Positions 1-12,700 are shown, counted from the stretch's first letter. The stretch: 64,000 nt of DNA from Termitomyces sp. T153 (GCA_018296165.2 JACKQL020000002.1:1488001-1552000); one strand, 5' to 3'. Made by a program: numbers and translations. The notes: generated by a model not told the origin, from the sequence alone.

Positions 1-5
1 CCTGG

Positions 6-35
6 CCAATCTCTTCTTGTCCAATCTCTTCTTGT
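6..35. repeat. two tandem copies of a 15-bp word
   Basis: CCAATCTCTTCTTGT occurs twice back to back near the window edge. Too little sequence lies to the left to say whether it belongs to a longer array or to the regulatory region of a gene outside the window. Confidence 0.8.
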
Positions 36-667
36 ATAGATGTATTCTGAGGGTGACTTCGTATTACCGGTGCTCCTGTCGGTAATCTGCTAAAGTCATA
101 CCCAGACGGCGAGGTCATCGGATAGGATCCGGTTACCTGCAATTATTTTCAAGTCAGTCCTCATGGATCAAGCTAGTATGTATCGATCAGATGTCATGAT
201 ACTAGCCCGGGCTTATCCCTATCGTATCTGATCGTCATCGCCTCGGGCAATGTGCATTGCCGAGCCTTCCCAAGATTTGAAGACAAGGAATGGGCTTCTG
301 GTGTTTAGTCCAAGTCCGAGCTCATCGCTTACTGAGGTTTATTGCAGACACTGCAAGGTACATGCCTCGCAAGCCTGTTTTAAACTCTGAGATGCGATGT
401 TGAAGCCCACAGAAGGTTTCTCTCTGTAGAAGAGGAGATTATAACGCCCGATAAGTTTGGAGTCTAGTTTGCTGTATCGGAGGAACAGTATGCTGCTCGG
501 TTCTTCGTCATGCTATTGAGCTCCGAAGGAAAATCCGCACTCAACGTTCGATCAGATAGATTTGCTTTAGATAAGATCATATTTGGCATCCAAGGGCATT
601 CCAAATAGATGAGACAGAGGATCGGACTTGCCACGTCTTTGGGCGGACTTGAATTTGAACGACTGCC
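36..667. other. intergenic sequence upstream of GET2-like gene
   Basis: I see no convincing coding exon here. Short open frames on the minus strand overlap the GET2 start and look like shadows. The stretch presumably holds the promoter of the gene starting at 668; no clear TATA box was found. Confidence 0.4.
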
Positions 668-1485
668 ATGTCTGCGTCTGCACGCGCCGAGGCTCGCAGA
701 AAGGCCATTCTCAGCAGAGGCTCTGACCGTCTTGCAAAGCTCACGACCTCCGCAAGAGGCGACGATCCCGTCTACATCCATCCCGGTCCGTGTCTCATCT
801 ATTTCCGTCTGTCATTTGCTTATCCTGCTAATTAGACTCTCCAAGCACAATCCGCAAAGCATCAAGCAATTTTCTCGGCGAAGAAACCACTATGCCTCCA
901 CCTCCGAACCTTACATCATCGTCTCGCTGCCCTCAGAACGATCCCGAATCTGTCAATGTCAATCCTTTCACCGGTAGTGCGCCTGACCCGTCCGTATGGT
1001 CCGAACAGCAGCAACAGCAGCTTCTGCAGGCTCTAATGGGGGGAACACGACCTCCAGAGCCAGTGCCGGGGCTTACGCCGACAGACATGGACTCTTCTCT
1101 GCCGCCACCTCTAGACAACCCATTGGCTGCCATGCTCTTCCCTCGAGGGCAAGGCGCGTTCCCGCAGTTTTCGCCTGCAGGCGCCGGAGGCAAGGCATCG
1201 GCTGCATCTGCCCCTCCGCCTCCGACGCGTCTGCAGAAGCTCATGCCGTTTGTGCATCTGCTGTCGATGTGGGCTCTGTTGACTTACTTTGTGGTTTATA
1301 TGGAGCCTAGGGTGTGGATAGAGAGTGTAGGGAATCTGGTGGATATGGGTGGGCAGAGAGTGGGGATTTGGAGTAGGTGGGCAGAGTTGGGGAGGTCGAG
1401 GAAGTTGGAGGATGTGGCTCTGATGATGAGAGTACAGGTGTTAGTGAGTCGCATTGTCATTGAGCTTGTGATGTACAGCGACTGA
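668..1485 (+). CDS. GET2: GET2-like ER membrane receptor of the tail-anchored protein insertion (GET) pathway
   Basis: Two exons join across a 50-nt intron (786-835): an N-terminus rich in arginine and lysine (ARAEARRKAIL, then SRGSDRLAKL) and a second exon beginning with the FLGEETTMPPPP stretch. The basic N-terminal helix is the part that binds the Get3 ATPase in this family. A Q/P-rich linker follows, then a hydrophobic segment around FVHLLSMWALLTYFVVYME and a weaker one near the end, as expected for the C-terminal membrane helices of Get2/CAML. Known role: receptor with Get1 in the ER membrane for tail-anchored proteins delivered by Get3. The C-terminus is uncertain: the frame stops at 1485, but a donor-like site near 1438-1444 could splice to a downstream hydrophobic stretch ending near 1590. 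Sequence similarity was recognised by eye only. Confidence 0.72.
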
Positions 1486-2409
1486 TCGTGAACGTGATGG
1501 TAGCCTTTCTTTTGGGCATTCACGACGTTGCAGCTCGTTTTACATTCTGTGCGGATATTTTCCGGCTTTGTGAGTCGAGTTTCTTTTGTTGATCTATTGC
1601 GACGCTGAATAAAACTCTACAAGGATACTGTACAACCCCCAACATTGCTAGCTATCGTTTTACCCCACCTACCACCGCCTCTACCCTCGATCATTGTGAA
1701 TGGAATAAAGTATTTCCAGATGGGGTCGTTGTTCCTCGACGATCTCGCTGGTCTTCTCGTCGGGATAGGTTTTATTGTCATGTTTTCTGGATGGTTCGCT
1801 ACATCATCATAAATTATTGACGTACGGTAATTTAACACATGTTCGTCACTTGTATAAAGTGACCGATAATTAGATGTAAATATGGTAAATATGGACGTGT
1901 CTTTAACTTTGGGACACTTTGGGGCGAGATGTATGTGATTTCTATAATCATCCTTCGGATATTGTTGCCCGATGGATAAATTTTGATCCTTCTCTTTTGC
2001 TCTCTCCTTTCCAATTTTCAGAATGCCAGCGATGATCCTCAAGGCTCTCAGTCATCGCATCTAGAGATAGCAAGTTTTTGGTCTAGAATTTTATGCGTTA
2101 TTCAGGACTATATATGGATCGTTTTGACGTCAGTGTTTGAACAGATGCCTATGGTACGTAAGGTGTACATGCACTGACATCGAACCAATAGAAATCATTC
2201 TGGGCAGTAATTCCGCAGCTATCGCATCGTTAACATCTACATGACATACAGACCCGAATCCTCCTTGTTTCTTATTCATTCCTGTCCGAACCTACGGGGA
2301 CAAGCTCCGACTCGGGTGTTCGTTTGCTCATCGTAACGATTGATTGCAAGTCCAAATGGAGCCTGGTCAAGTATGTAAAACTCGCATGTGGTAATCTGTC
2401 AGGGCGTTT
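1486..2409. other. intergenic region
   Basis: This holds the 3' flank of the GET2-like gene and the downstream flank of the minus-strand kinase gene that ends at 2410. Open frames here have poor composition and no recognisable motif, and I see no RNA gene. Confidence 0.4.
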
Positions 2410-4657
2410 TTACCTTTTCCGTAGTCGTTTCCGAGTCCGTGGTGAGGATGTGCCGGTGTTTATGCCTTTGTCTGGCTTTCGCTTCTTTCGCGTATTGAAA
2501 GCGCTTGACATGGGTCCCTTCGTGAGGGGCGAACTGTCACGGTTAAGACCATTCTTTAACAGTTGACGAGATTCTACGGTCGTATCACCATTGCAAATCA
2601 GTTCATTGCCAGCTGTTAGGTTGGCGTTCCTTGTCGATTTCTTGCTGTTTAGGACCACAGTGGACAGTGGCGCTGAATCCAATACACTAGCCACGAGACG
2701 AGTACTGTTCCGTGCGTTGGAGATCAACGGTGGCTCAATCAACGGTGGTTCAATCATCTCGTTGCTTGGCAGACCAAAGCTGGTTTACACAGTTAGAACA
2801 ATTCTGAGTCAGGGAAAGATAACGGGGCTGGAACAACTTTGACGTGAAAGATGGAATACTTACAAGTCCTGTAGATCATGGATCATGATCCCTATGGGAT
2901 CATCGCTATCGATAGTCTGAAAAAAGGGTGTCACGATATCCTCAAGCAATCTGCGCGTTTCTGCTTCGTCTGGCGGATGCCAGTGCGAAGATGCAGGGAT
3001 ACTGCCTTGGTCGCTTGCTGAAGGTTCAACTGGGTGTAGTTGTTGTGTTGATAGTTCTGGAATACGGCCTCTCAAGTCAGACTGTATGCCAGCAACGTCA
3101 GACAATTTGGGATCGTGGATGCGGTTTAAAATAGCATAGGCATCTGAAGGATCCATTGGATGGCGCATTCTCTGCCGAAAGCAGGCAGGAAATGGATCGT
3201 TTGTCTCGTCTATTGACTGTGGGTTGATGCATTGCTCAGACTCGAGGCGAGCGATGACCTGGGATGTTTTTGGACGATTTTCTGGGTTTTGAATCCAGCA
3301 TTCCTCCATCAATGTCCAGATGGTGGTAGTGAGCCCCCACTGGTCCCAGGGCTGACTGAACTCCAGTGGCCTTGCAGGTCGAGCACCAGACATAATGTTG
3401 AGCTCAATTGTAGATTCGCGCTGAAGGTCGGCGAATGGCACAGTGCCCGTGAAAATCTGCGGATTTCTCTAGAGTCTGCCAGTGCGTAGGAAAACAGAAG
3501 GTAAAGCGTACCTCGTAGCAGACACAAGACCAAGCGTACACATCGCTCTCTGGAGTGTTCTTGACGTACACGTCGTTCTTGACGTCAAACAGTTCGGGTG
3601 CTTGCCATCGGACGGAACCTCCCCTCGACCCAGCGGATGATGTAGATGTCCATGCGAGTATTTGTGGATCGGACATTCCAGACAGCCCAAAATCTGCGAG
3701 GCGTGCTCGGCCAGAGTTATCAATGAGGATGTTAGGCTGCATTTTTTTTTAATTTATCAAGACGGAAAGGGAGGGGAAAGTGTCCATACCCCTTTCAAGT
3801 CGCCATGGACAATTCCGTTACAGTGTAAATAGTATAGCCCATTTGCGATGTCGAGAACCTAAGTATACTCTCTTAAAAAGAAGATGACGATAATTATTGA
3901 GCAACTTGCCAACTGAGCGCGGTTGGCATCAGGATAGTTTGTGAGATAGATACGAATATCGCCAGCTTCCATCCAAGGCGACACGAAACAAAGTCGACCA
4001 TTAAACCGGAATAGTCCATAGAATGGGAGGACATTGACGTGTTCCAACTGCCCCCAGAGTATGCTTTCTTGGGATATCTGCTATAAATTAAGATCGACAA
4101 ACGTGAATTGATAGTTTTCAGAGGCGAGAGTTGGCCAAGGACGGCTACCTTAAGCAGATACTCGATCCGTGTGCTTTGGTAAACCCGAATAGCTTTCAAG
4201 CAAACTGTTTGGCCCTCAAAACGTCCCTTATAGATGTCCGCAAAACCTCCAGCTTCAACAGGGAGTCGATTGTCTTGAATAATGTCCTGGAGCTCATAAC
4301 ACGCAGGGTACAGCTGCGACCTTTTGGCTAATCTCTGAGTGGCAACAACGAGGTGACGTCGGAAAGGAACATCCAATTCTGGCTTATCTAAGAGCTACAA
4401 AACCAGTTTTTGTTGAGTAATTGAGAGAGAGATCGGACGAAGGGGTAGAATTGAGGTACCCATTGGAAGGTATCCAGTAGTTTCTGGGCTTCTGCTTCCT
4501 TGCACCTCAGGAGGTCTTTGTAAAGATCAGAAGAGAGAAAGATCAAGTGGAGACGAGTGATCAGAGCCTTTACGATTTTGCTGTCTGTGTCTGCAAGATG
4601 CTCAGTGTCAAGGTGCTCAGTCTGCGGGAAAGCTGGGCTAGCCATGGAACTAGTCAT
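2410..4657 (-). CDS. TKL-like protein kinase with C-terminal basic tail
   Basis: At least seven exons. Exon 1 starts MTSSMASPAF at 4657 and ends at 4460; exon 2 is 4394-4149. The kinase core is complete: a glycine loop with GGFADIYKG, the ATP-binding lysine in CLKAI, the catalytic loop HGDLKG followed by PNILID, the metal-binding DFGLSG, then RWQAPEL and a D-x-YAWSC motif. HGD in place of HRD is seen in several expanded fungal TKL-like kinases. One intron (3859-3909) uses a GC-AG boundary. After the kinase domain, a Ser/Pro-rich segment splices (donor just after 2868) into a last exon holding a duplicated IEPPL motif and ending in a Lys/Arg-rich tail (RKKRKPDK, then RKRLRKR), which could be a nuclear localisation signal. 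Substrate and pathway are unknown. The first 80 residues match nothing I recognise. Confidence 0.75.
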
Positions 4658-5022
4658 GAAAGATACTAAGACTTGATGAAGAAGCTCGTAGTCTTAAATC
4701 AGTGTTACAGCCATTGCTGTATCGACGCAACTTCCCATGCTGAATGATTACCAGTAGTGGTGTGAGAGGTCATCAGACCTACCGTTGACATGAAACGTAC
4801 ACTTACCGTATATTTATGGCGCTGCAGAAGTTTCAATATGATATACGGCGACACACATAGATCTTGCGTGCCTGGACTTCGCTTTATCGCAAGTACAGAT
4901 ATCATCGGGATGACAGCGGCAGGTGTATCAGGCAGCATGTGTTCGTGTGAAGCATGTTTGTCATTTGCTGATCTTATGCTAAAATTAAGTCGTAGATATT
5001 AAAGACAAATCCGGAGAGTATA
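4658..5022. other. intergenic region
   Basis: It lies upstream of the kinase gene and downstream of the mitoribosomal gene. No exon with convincing coding character was seen. Confidence 0.4.
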
Positions 5023-5675
5023 TCAAGGCAAAGCAGCAGATACACCGATCTTGGGAGTAGAGTCGACAGGTGTTATGGGTACTTCTGGCCTGGGTGGTGG
5101 TAAGGTAGTGCGGAACACATTAAGTGATGGTAGAGGCTCGAGCGTCTGCCGCTTGACAATATTGCGCTCGTTTTCTTCTCCGGGAACCACAGGCTGGCCA
5201 GACGCTCGTGCCTCTTGTTCCCATTTCTTCCAAGGCTCGCCACCAGCAACTTCCATTAGCTCCTTTAGGATTGTCGTGGACCATTTTTCGTGCATGTCTA
5301 TTGTCTTTTGAGTTCCGTCGGCTGAGTTGTGCACGAAGTCAGAAATGTAGTGCGATTTGCAACGTACGACTCACCAAACTCTAACTCCATTTCAGGTCTC
5401 CAGGCTTCCTGCTTTGTCTTTCGCCACTTTTCGACTTGGATATCCAGATCAGGGTTCGCCCACCGAATCCGTGGAAGTTGTTCTTTCACGAAATGCCTAA
5501 GATAGCGTCAGACGCGTGCTCACTATTGATGAATCTGCACGTACCGGGCACCAAAGTGGTCGTTCCGGAAGGCCAAAGAGAGCTTGATGCTTTTAAGCTG
5601 AGTCAGATGGAGTTTTGGTAAAGCATTTAGTTTAACTAAGACTTTTGCAAGGTATGAGGGGGAGGGCTTAGGCAT
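5023..5675 (-). CDS. mitochondrial ribosomal protein of the L51/S25/CI-B8 domain family (Mrp49/mL61-like)
   Basis: Three exons: 5675-5545, 5496-5375 and 5321-5023, all joining in frame. The protein starts MPKPSPSYLAKVL. It carries the family signature IKLSLAFRNDHFGARHF followed by a basic Leu-Pro-Arg-Ile-Arg stretch and an NPDLDIQV strand, the thioredoxin-like fold shared by mitoribosomal L51/S25 proteins and complex I subunit B8. An acidic, helical tail (KWEQEARASGQP) and a Pro-rich C-terminus follow. The NDHFGARHF motif fits the fungal large-subunit protein Mrp49 (mL61) best, but the small-subunit paralogue mS25 cannot be excluded by eye. The start is divergent from VPS72, 125 bp away, so the two probably share a promoter. 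Confidence 0.75.
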
Positions 5676-5800
5676 CGTTCGCTAGAGATATATGTGCCAG
5701 TGATTTTTTGGATGTTGACGCTTGCTTGAATCCCGAGAGCACGTGGCGGAAATGTCGTGCATTTCCGCTTTTGGTTTCGTGTAGTCTTCTCCACTTGACC
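5676..5800. promoter_or_regulatory. short divergent promoter region between mitoribosomal gene and VPS72
   Basis: Only 125 bp separate the two start codons on opposite strands, so the region must contain both core promoters and 5' UTRs. No TATA box is visible. Its content is inferred from gene spacing. Confidence 0.5.
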
Positions 5801-7976
5801 ATGGACGAACAAGACACAACTATGGACGCTGTCGAGCCTCTTGTTACTCGAAGGTCACGAAGGAGCACAGCTGGGAATAGGTAATTCCATAATGAAAACA
5901 GGGAAGAATGTTCTCAAACATGATTCATGAGGATGGAGGCAGCTCTTGCGGAAATGGCCTTGGACACCACTGTCGACTCTGTAGATGACGATCAAGATTT
6001 CGTTAACGACAAAGGTTCTTCGACTACTACTGTATGAGGCTTTTGTACTAAACAGATGCCTTCAAGCAGAGGAAGAAGATGTGTTTGGGTCCGACTTCGA
6101 GAGTACTGACGAGGAGGCCCAGGAGGACACAGAAGCTGGTGAGAAAGCTCTTCTAGACGAAGAGAAGCGGACGAAGAAGAAGGTGTGCTTCTAGCCTTTC
6201 TTGCGTGTCTCTATCTCAATTCAATGGCCTTACAGGACGCACGCTCCAAAGTTGAGAGAGTGACTGCTGCAGCCCATGCACGGCAGAAAGTCACCTTCGA
6301 TCCTCAAGGCGAAGTTTCTACCTCTCGACCGAAGCCAAAAGATTTGAAACGGCGCGTGTCGTTGGGTCCAGCTGTAAACGCAGAAACGGGAGAAGTTTTA
6401 CCAGTTCACCAACCTAGTCCGAAGAAGAAAAGGCATAGCCAACGAACACATACTATTTTAGCCACGTCTGCTGCTGCGGAACGATTGAAGCGGTCAGAAG
6501 AGAAGAAAGTCTGTTCAATCTTGTCTGTGTCTTGTATGAGAGTGTTGATTATCTTTGTGTAGGCTGCAATGCCGAAGAAGGCAAAAATAGAGTCAAAGGC
6601 TTATACACAAGCAGAGCTCATTGCCCTTGCCCTTGACAATGAAGAAGGAAATATCATTGACCATCGTGATTACCTTAAAATTGAAGAGGAGAGACGGAAG
6701 CGTTCCCGTGTTGTACGCACTATCATCGAAGGGCCACTCATTCGATGGATTAGTCGACGTGAGGAGATTAAAGAAGTCGTCATTCCACCGCCATCTGCTC
6801 CAACTTTTACTCCTGGGCGAGCCGGGTTTGTGTATAATTCGTACGGTGTTATGGGGCCAACTTCATACGGTCAAACGACACCTTATACATTTCCTGCGAG
6901 AGTTTACCCCAATATGACTACTAGTGGATATATGTCGGGATATTCTGTTCCTCCTGTGGCGACTGACTCTGGTGTAGTGGCTGGTTCTTCGAGTACGAGT
7001 AATGCTGTATCCAAGCAGTCATCTCAACAGCCGTCACCATCCGCTCAGCCGTCGACTAATCCAGTCCCTCAAGTGACAACCTTACAACTCACTCAACTAT
7101 CCGCTCAATCGTCTGCTCAATCTACCATTCAACAGGTCTCGCAACCAGCTGCTCAATCACCCACGCAAAGCCCTCAAACAAGCCCTCAACCAGCCTCACA
7201 ACCAGCCTCACAACCAACATCGCAGCCGACGACTTCATCAACTCAAACGACCTCACAACCAACAACTCAATCAACTCAAACAGCCCCTCAATCGATCTCT
7301 AAATCGATCAATCAATCAACTATTTCTTCAGGTACTCAACTAACCTCCCAGCCCTCAATTCGGCCAACGATTTCATCAGCAGTTCAGTTGACCGCCCAAT
7401 CCTCCACGCCAACCGTTACTCAACGAGACCCTCAATCAGTGACCACACCAGCATCTCAAAGCAACCCATACCAGTCAACACACTATAACCCATATATCGC
7501 TCAGCTACAATCTGCCAGTGCGATGATGTGGACACCGCCTCCTCCAACACCTGTAGAACGGATAGAGAAAGTCACAAAGAACTACATCGTGCATGAGCTT
7601 GCACAAAATAATGGAGCACCAATACCGCCATGGAATGAGACCATGGCGGCCATGTTTGGTGACGATGTTGACTGGGGGGCGTTGAAGGTTTATACTGGGA
7701 AGAATCGACCGCTTTGTATGTTCCTTAATTTGCCCCCATTTCAAAGATGTGTACTCAATTTCTTTTTTTCCCTATTGCAAAGCACGGCCAAAACAAAAAT
7801 GTCCGATTACGGGGAAGGAGGCGAAATATTTTGATCCAAGGACGGGAGTTCCCTATGCGGATTTAAAGGCGTATGATGTGTTGACGAAATTACTTGTGCA
7901 TGAATATGCTTGGAACCCGAGTTTGGGGTGCTATGTCGGGCAGGACGAGGCAGGTTCGGCGCCCTCAGCGTTGTGA
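5801..7976 (+). CDS. VPS72: VPS72/SWC2 (YL1) subunit of the SWR1 chromatin remodelling complex
   Basis: Six exons. Exon 1 (5801-5880) encodes an RRSRRSTAGNR motif typical of the YL1 N-terminus, which binds the H2A.Z-H2B dimer. Acidic stretches follow (EEEDVFGSDFESTDEEAQED), then a basic region (RKRSRVVRTI preceded by DYLKIEEE) and the C-terminal YL1 domain split by the last intron (CPITGKEAKYFDPRTG, then AYDVL). Known role: recognition and exchange of H2A.Z by SWR1. Between the middle and the C-terminal domain sits an unusually long low-complexity region of about 150 residues made almost only of Ser, Gln, Thr, Pro and Ala (DNA about 7010-7480). Splice joins at 5880/5932 and 6014/6067 keep frame. 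Confidence 0.88.
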
Positions 7977-8399
7977 TACATCTCGTATTGGTCTCGCGAT
8001 TGCAAGATACTGACAAGCGCATAAAATTGTGAAATTTATGTCGTCGAAACAGTCTCCTAAGCGATAGTGGTGAACGAACTGGGCGACATCGATCGCTGGA
8101 GCTGCCTTTGAACAGCGTCATCGAATTTAGGCCCATCTGAGCGTCCCATGGCTCGAAAATTGTGGAAAGAGCAAAATCTCTTGTCACCAAGGTTTGAAGG
8201 CTTCATCTGGTAATGATTCATTATCATCAGCTCAAAAATAATGACTGCGAGATATGGGATAATTTGATACTTCGTATGAGCTAACACGAACACTTCAGAA
8301 GGGTTGGTATCTAGTAATAACATGTAATCTACAAAATGAAATGTCAAAACTAGAACTGATTATAGCTTCAGCCATATTGTCAATGAACATACATAATTT
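7977..8399. other. 3' flank of VPS72
   Basis: AT-richer sequence with a few CG dinucleotides and no convincing exon. It probably holds the VPS72 3' UTR and spacer before the repeat region. Confidence 0.4.
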
Positions 8400-8735
8400 T
8401 CACATTGAGGACAGCGCGACAAATACACGCGCTAAAACAACAGCAAGATGACAAAATAACAGTTCATGAATCGTTATTCTACCTGGTTTGAAAACGTGTA
8501 CCTGAGTTTGAACCACCTCGAGAACCACCTTGAGAACCTTTGGCCTTTGAGCGTATTAATGTCGACGGCTCCATAGCATGCTGTAAGCTTGAAGCACGAG
8601 AACCAGTGGCACGGGAATTCCGAGATCACTTTCTGGAACCTCCAATGGAGCCGTTTTCATCTGTAGATTCGCTCTCGAACCGGCGTTTGGAAGATTTCGT
8701 CATACATACCCCCAGCGGCGTAGGGCAGTAGTGGA
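8400..8735 (-). repeat. fragment of a repeated coding element, copy with intact CG sites
   Basis: About 330 bp here are recognisably similar to 16240-16480 plus 18215-18290, where the second copy is split by an LTR. On the minus strand it encodes a Ser/Gly/Arg-rich tail (motifs MTKSSKRRFES and GSQGGSRGGSNSGTR) with one in-frame TGA that is a CGA codon changed by one C-to-T step. This copy still has many CG dinucleotides; the other has almost none. It looks like the 3' end of a transposon-borne gene. The rest of the gene is missing at about 8735, exactly where the CG-poor block starts. Confidence 0.65.
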
Positions 8736-9720
8736 GGATAGAACAAGGAGGAGAGCAAGGCCAGGGAGAAGGCAGACAAGGGCAGTAGTGAGGGATGAGC
8801 ATGAGAGGGAGGCAACACTGCTAGCAGAGTGGTGGGATATAGTGACTGTGGTTGCTAGGAGCTTGGGGCAGGAGGAGATAGATGTAGAGGAGGAAGGTCT
8901 TGTTGCTGGACCTAGTGGCATTTGATGAGTTGTTGTTTTCATCTGTATAGCACCATCATTTATTCCTGTTGGCAGAGCTAGCAAATCTCCTGCCCAGGGG
9001 CAGGATATGGAAGGACCCATCACCAGTCCTAGCAACTCATGGTAAATGATCAACTGGCTTTGCTGTCTTCTAGTACTAACCAACTTTCCTAGTGCTAGTG
9101 AAACTCCAGCACCCTGGCAGAAAGTTTTTGTAAGTTTCTATTTTGTTGCTTGTTGGAGGTGAGCTGCTTGAGATGCAGTATCTGGGGACACATGCTAGCA
9201 AGGATGGATCAGGAAACTGAGGCACAGGTACTGTACAGTTTGGCATATAGATATCAGGTTGGATACTGGACACACCTCAGTCGATTGTACACAGACTGGG
9301 GTGTATCAAGTTGACTTACAGTGGCTCAAAAAACTGTCCCAATGTTTTATACTTTTTAAAAGATGACATTGGCATGAAGGATTGGAAGTATTTAAGATTC
9401 TGGTTAAATCATGTAAAATACTATGGCATCATAGCTACAAATTGCATTTGAGTTTATGTAATTCAAATCAAAACTGATGGAGTAATGGCCATTTTCTGGT
9501 CCTTAGTTTTGAGGCTGGTGTATCAGTACCTGTCAGAATATTATGCTTACCTCTACATAATAATTCTGTGTCTAACAGGTACATGGGATCAATATAGTCT
9601 ATTGTACATGGACTGAGTAATTCTGTGTCTAATAAGTTATAGGTCCCTGGCCACTCAGTGTGTAAGACACCCCAAAAATTTACTTGACCCACTGAAATGA
9701 TCCCAAACTCTGAAAAAAGT

Positions 9721-12700
9721 ATGGCTGGCAACCTGAGCCTCTTCCTGTTACCACCTAAAGAAAAATTTGATGGCTTGAACTGGCTGACATTCAAACAACT
9801 ATCACTGAAGCTGCCCACAGATGTGGTATCTATGGATACTTGACAAGCAAGATCAAGGCCACCACTAAATCTCCCAATCTGCCCTTTGACCCAGCATTCT
9901 AGAACACCCACACCATCTGGTGGAGTGACTCAAATCCCATAATGATTGAGTGCATGTAGCACAACATGTATGCTTGCAGCATGGTAATCCTCAATATAAT
10001 GAACCCTATTGGTGCCAGTGTGAAACTGGATGGAACTGCTGCTAATGCTTGGAATTTCCTAACAATGCTCCACAGCACAAAGTCCAACCTATGCCTGATC
10101 AATGTGGAGGAAGAATTAGCAGCCCTGAAGTACACCAATGGTGCCAACATCAAAGTATGCTTTACTGCAATGTGTACTGCATGGTCCAAAGCAACCAACC
10201 AGGTCACAGACATCAATGACCTAAGATTCTGAATGCACCTGATAAAGTTGATGCCTGCAAGCTGAGCCCCTATCATAGGAGCACTCATGTAGGCAGAACA
10301 AACAACCAACATCATCATATGCCTAACCATGCATGCTCTCCTTCTACATGGACCATCTGTTATCACACCCACAAAATCTGTACAAGCACTATCCACCCAG
10401 ACTAAGGGCAGGCACAACAACCATACAAAGAAGAAGTGCAAAAACTGCAGATGTGAAGGATATAGCAAAGACAAATGTTACCAGAAAGAAGGAGGCATGG
10501 AGAGCCAGTACCCCAAGTGGTGGAAGAAAAATAAGAAAGAGACAAATAGACAATCTGATGCAAATACTGTAAAACCCTCCCACTATAAATTTTGTAATTG
10601 TATCAGCTAGCAACAATGTCAACCTTTGGTGCCTAGCATTTGCAGTGTTGATCAACCCTGACCTTGGCAACAACAAAATTACTTATGCAGACTTGGCAGC
10701 TTGTCAACACTTCTCTACTGACCAAGCAGACTTTGAGATGTACCATGATCCTGATCCTACTGAACAAACAGGCAAAACTGCCAAGAAGGGTGGGTCTTCC
10801 TACACTGCAGGGGTGGGCAGAGTCAGGAAGTGCATCATACATGATGGGAAGATGCTTGAACTCACTCTTGAGAATGCCATGCATGCTCCAAACCTCAGTT
10901 ATAACCTCATATCCATTGGCTTGCTTGCCAAGAAGGGCTGCAAAATGCTATTTGAAGGTACTAGTACCACTTTATATAAGACATTAGGGGCACTATTCAT
11001 GCATGCCACCACATCAGATACAATGTACATGTTTGATGTTATTGAGGCCTCCAAGGCAATGGCCATGCAACCCTTGCACCACCCAGTCTACCTCAAAACT
11101 TGGCATCAAAAATTAGGTCACATCAGCAAGGGAACACTCTGCAAGATGATGAAAGGGGAAGTGGTTGGGGGACTCAGCATAACAAAGATGTTGGTGAACA
11201 GTAAATGCAAGGATTGCATCATGGGCAAAAACTTGCAACACTCTTTTGATGCCAATGTCAAAATCAAAGCCAAGCTATATGAGAGGGTTGTGTCTGATTT
11301 GTGAGACCCACCAGAGTGCAGACAACTGGGGGGAAGAAGTGGATGATGAACACTTCTGACCATGCCAGAGCTGAGACCAATGCATGGTACCTCATACACA
11401 AAGACAAGGAGTCCACAGTCATGTGCTTATGGTCATTTGATACATGAGTTGAGAACTAGACAGGGCACTGCATAAAGGTGATTGAAGTGACAATAGAACA
11501 GATTTTGCCAACAAGCTGTGGAATGAGCACTGCAAAAATCATACATAAGACTATGCCACCTTGATTATCATTAGCAAATGGCATTGCAGAGAGGAAGAAT
11601 AGAACAGTACTGAACCTAGCAAAAAGCATGCTCAGTGACTCAAAGCTCCCAGCATATTACTGGGGAGAGGCAATGTCCATGGTGGTCTACATCCTTGACT
11701 TTATACCAAGCACCTGACACCCAGAGAATGTAAGGGTAACTTTTGAAGGCTGTGACTCAATCACACAGCTGGCAAAGAGAGATCAAAGTCTATTCAGTAC
11801 TGTACAGTGCCCACCAGTATAACTACACACCTGGCAAAAGGAAATCCAAAGAGAACAAGTCTAAGTAGCTCCCTAAACCAAATGCTACACTCTAAAGTTC
11901 TGGAAGCATGGGATGCAACTGTACAGTATGACAAAAAAAAGTCATGTAACTTGTTGACAAGTCAACCAGTCATGTGTCCTGAGGCTTGCCTGACCTATGC
12001 ATGTGACTTGTCAACAAGTCAACCAGTCATATGCTGATCCAACAACAGAAATCCAGTATAAATGGCCTTGATCTTTGAGCTCCATACAAATATAGCCAAA
12101 AGATAGCCCTTGGTTGAAAGTACCTGTGACCCAAAGATGGGAGGTCTACAATCAGCAGCAGGCTCAGAACAAAAGAAACAATCCAGGGGTCTGATAAGAG
12201 GTAGCATGGAAGGGGCAACACTTGTCTGAATTACAGACAGAGAGCTGGTGCAGTCTGAGGGCTGAAACTGGAGGCAGCAGATAGGGAAAGCAAAGGAGAA
12301 TAAAGAAAAACCATAAGGAGGGAAAATGGGACATTTTCTGACAGGGAAGACCCCACACAAGATTAGAACTGGCAACAAACCCAATATATCCCACATCAGA
12401 CAGTTTGGATGCACCATGTATGCTAAGACTCTGAAGGAGGACAACCTGAACAAGCTGGATGCAAGGCCAATAAAGGCAGTGTTAATTGACTATTTTGGTT
12501 GTGAAGATCACAAACTGCTGGACCACACACCTGGCAAGATCTTCCAATCCCATGATGTTGTGTTTGAGAAGGGCTAGGGACACTGGATGTTGCCTGACAA
12601 GTGTGGAGACAAATTAGCCAACCTTTTTGAAATACTTGAGGTTGACAACACCATCAGAGCTTTAATGCAACCCCTCAGGCACCCATACTAACAGCTGAGA

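Noticed and set aside
1617..2042. 141-codon minus-strand frame downstream of GET2
   Set aside because: Poor coding composition, no motif, and it overlaps the expected 3' flank.
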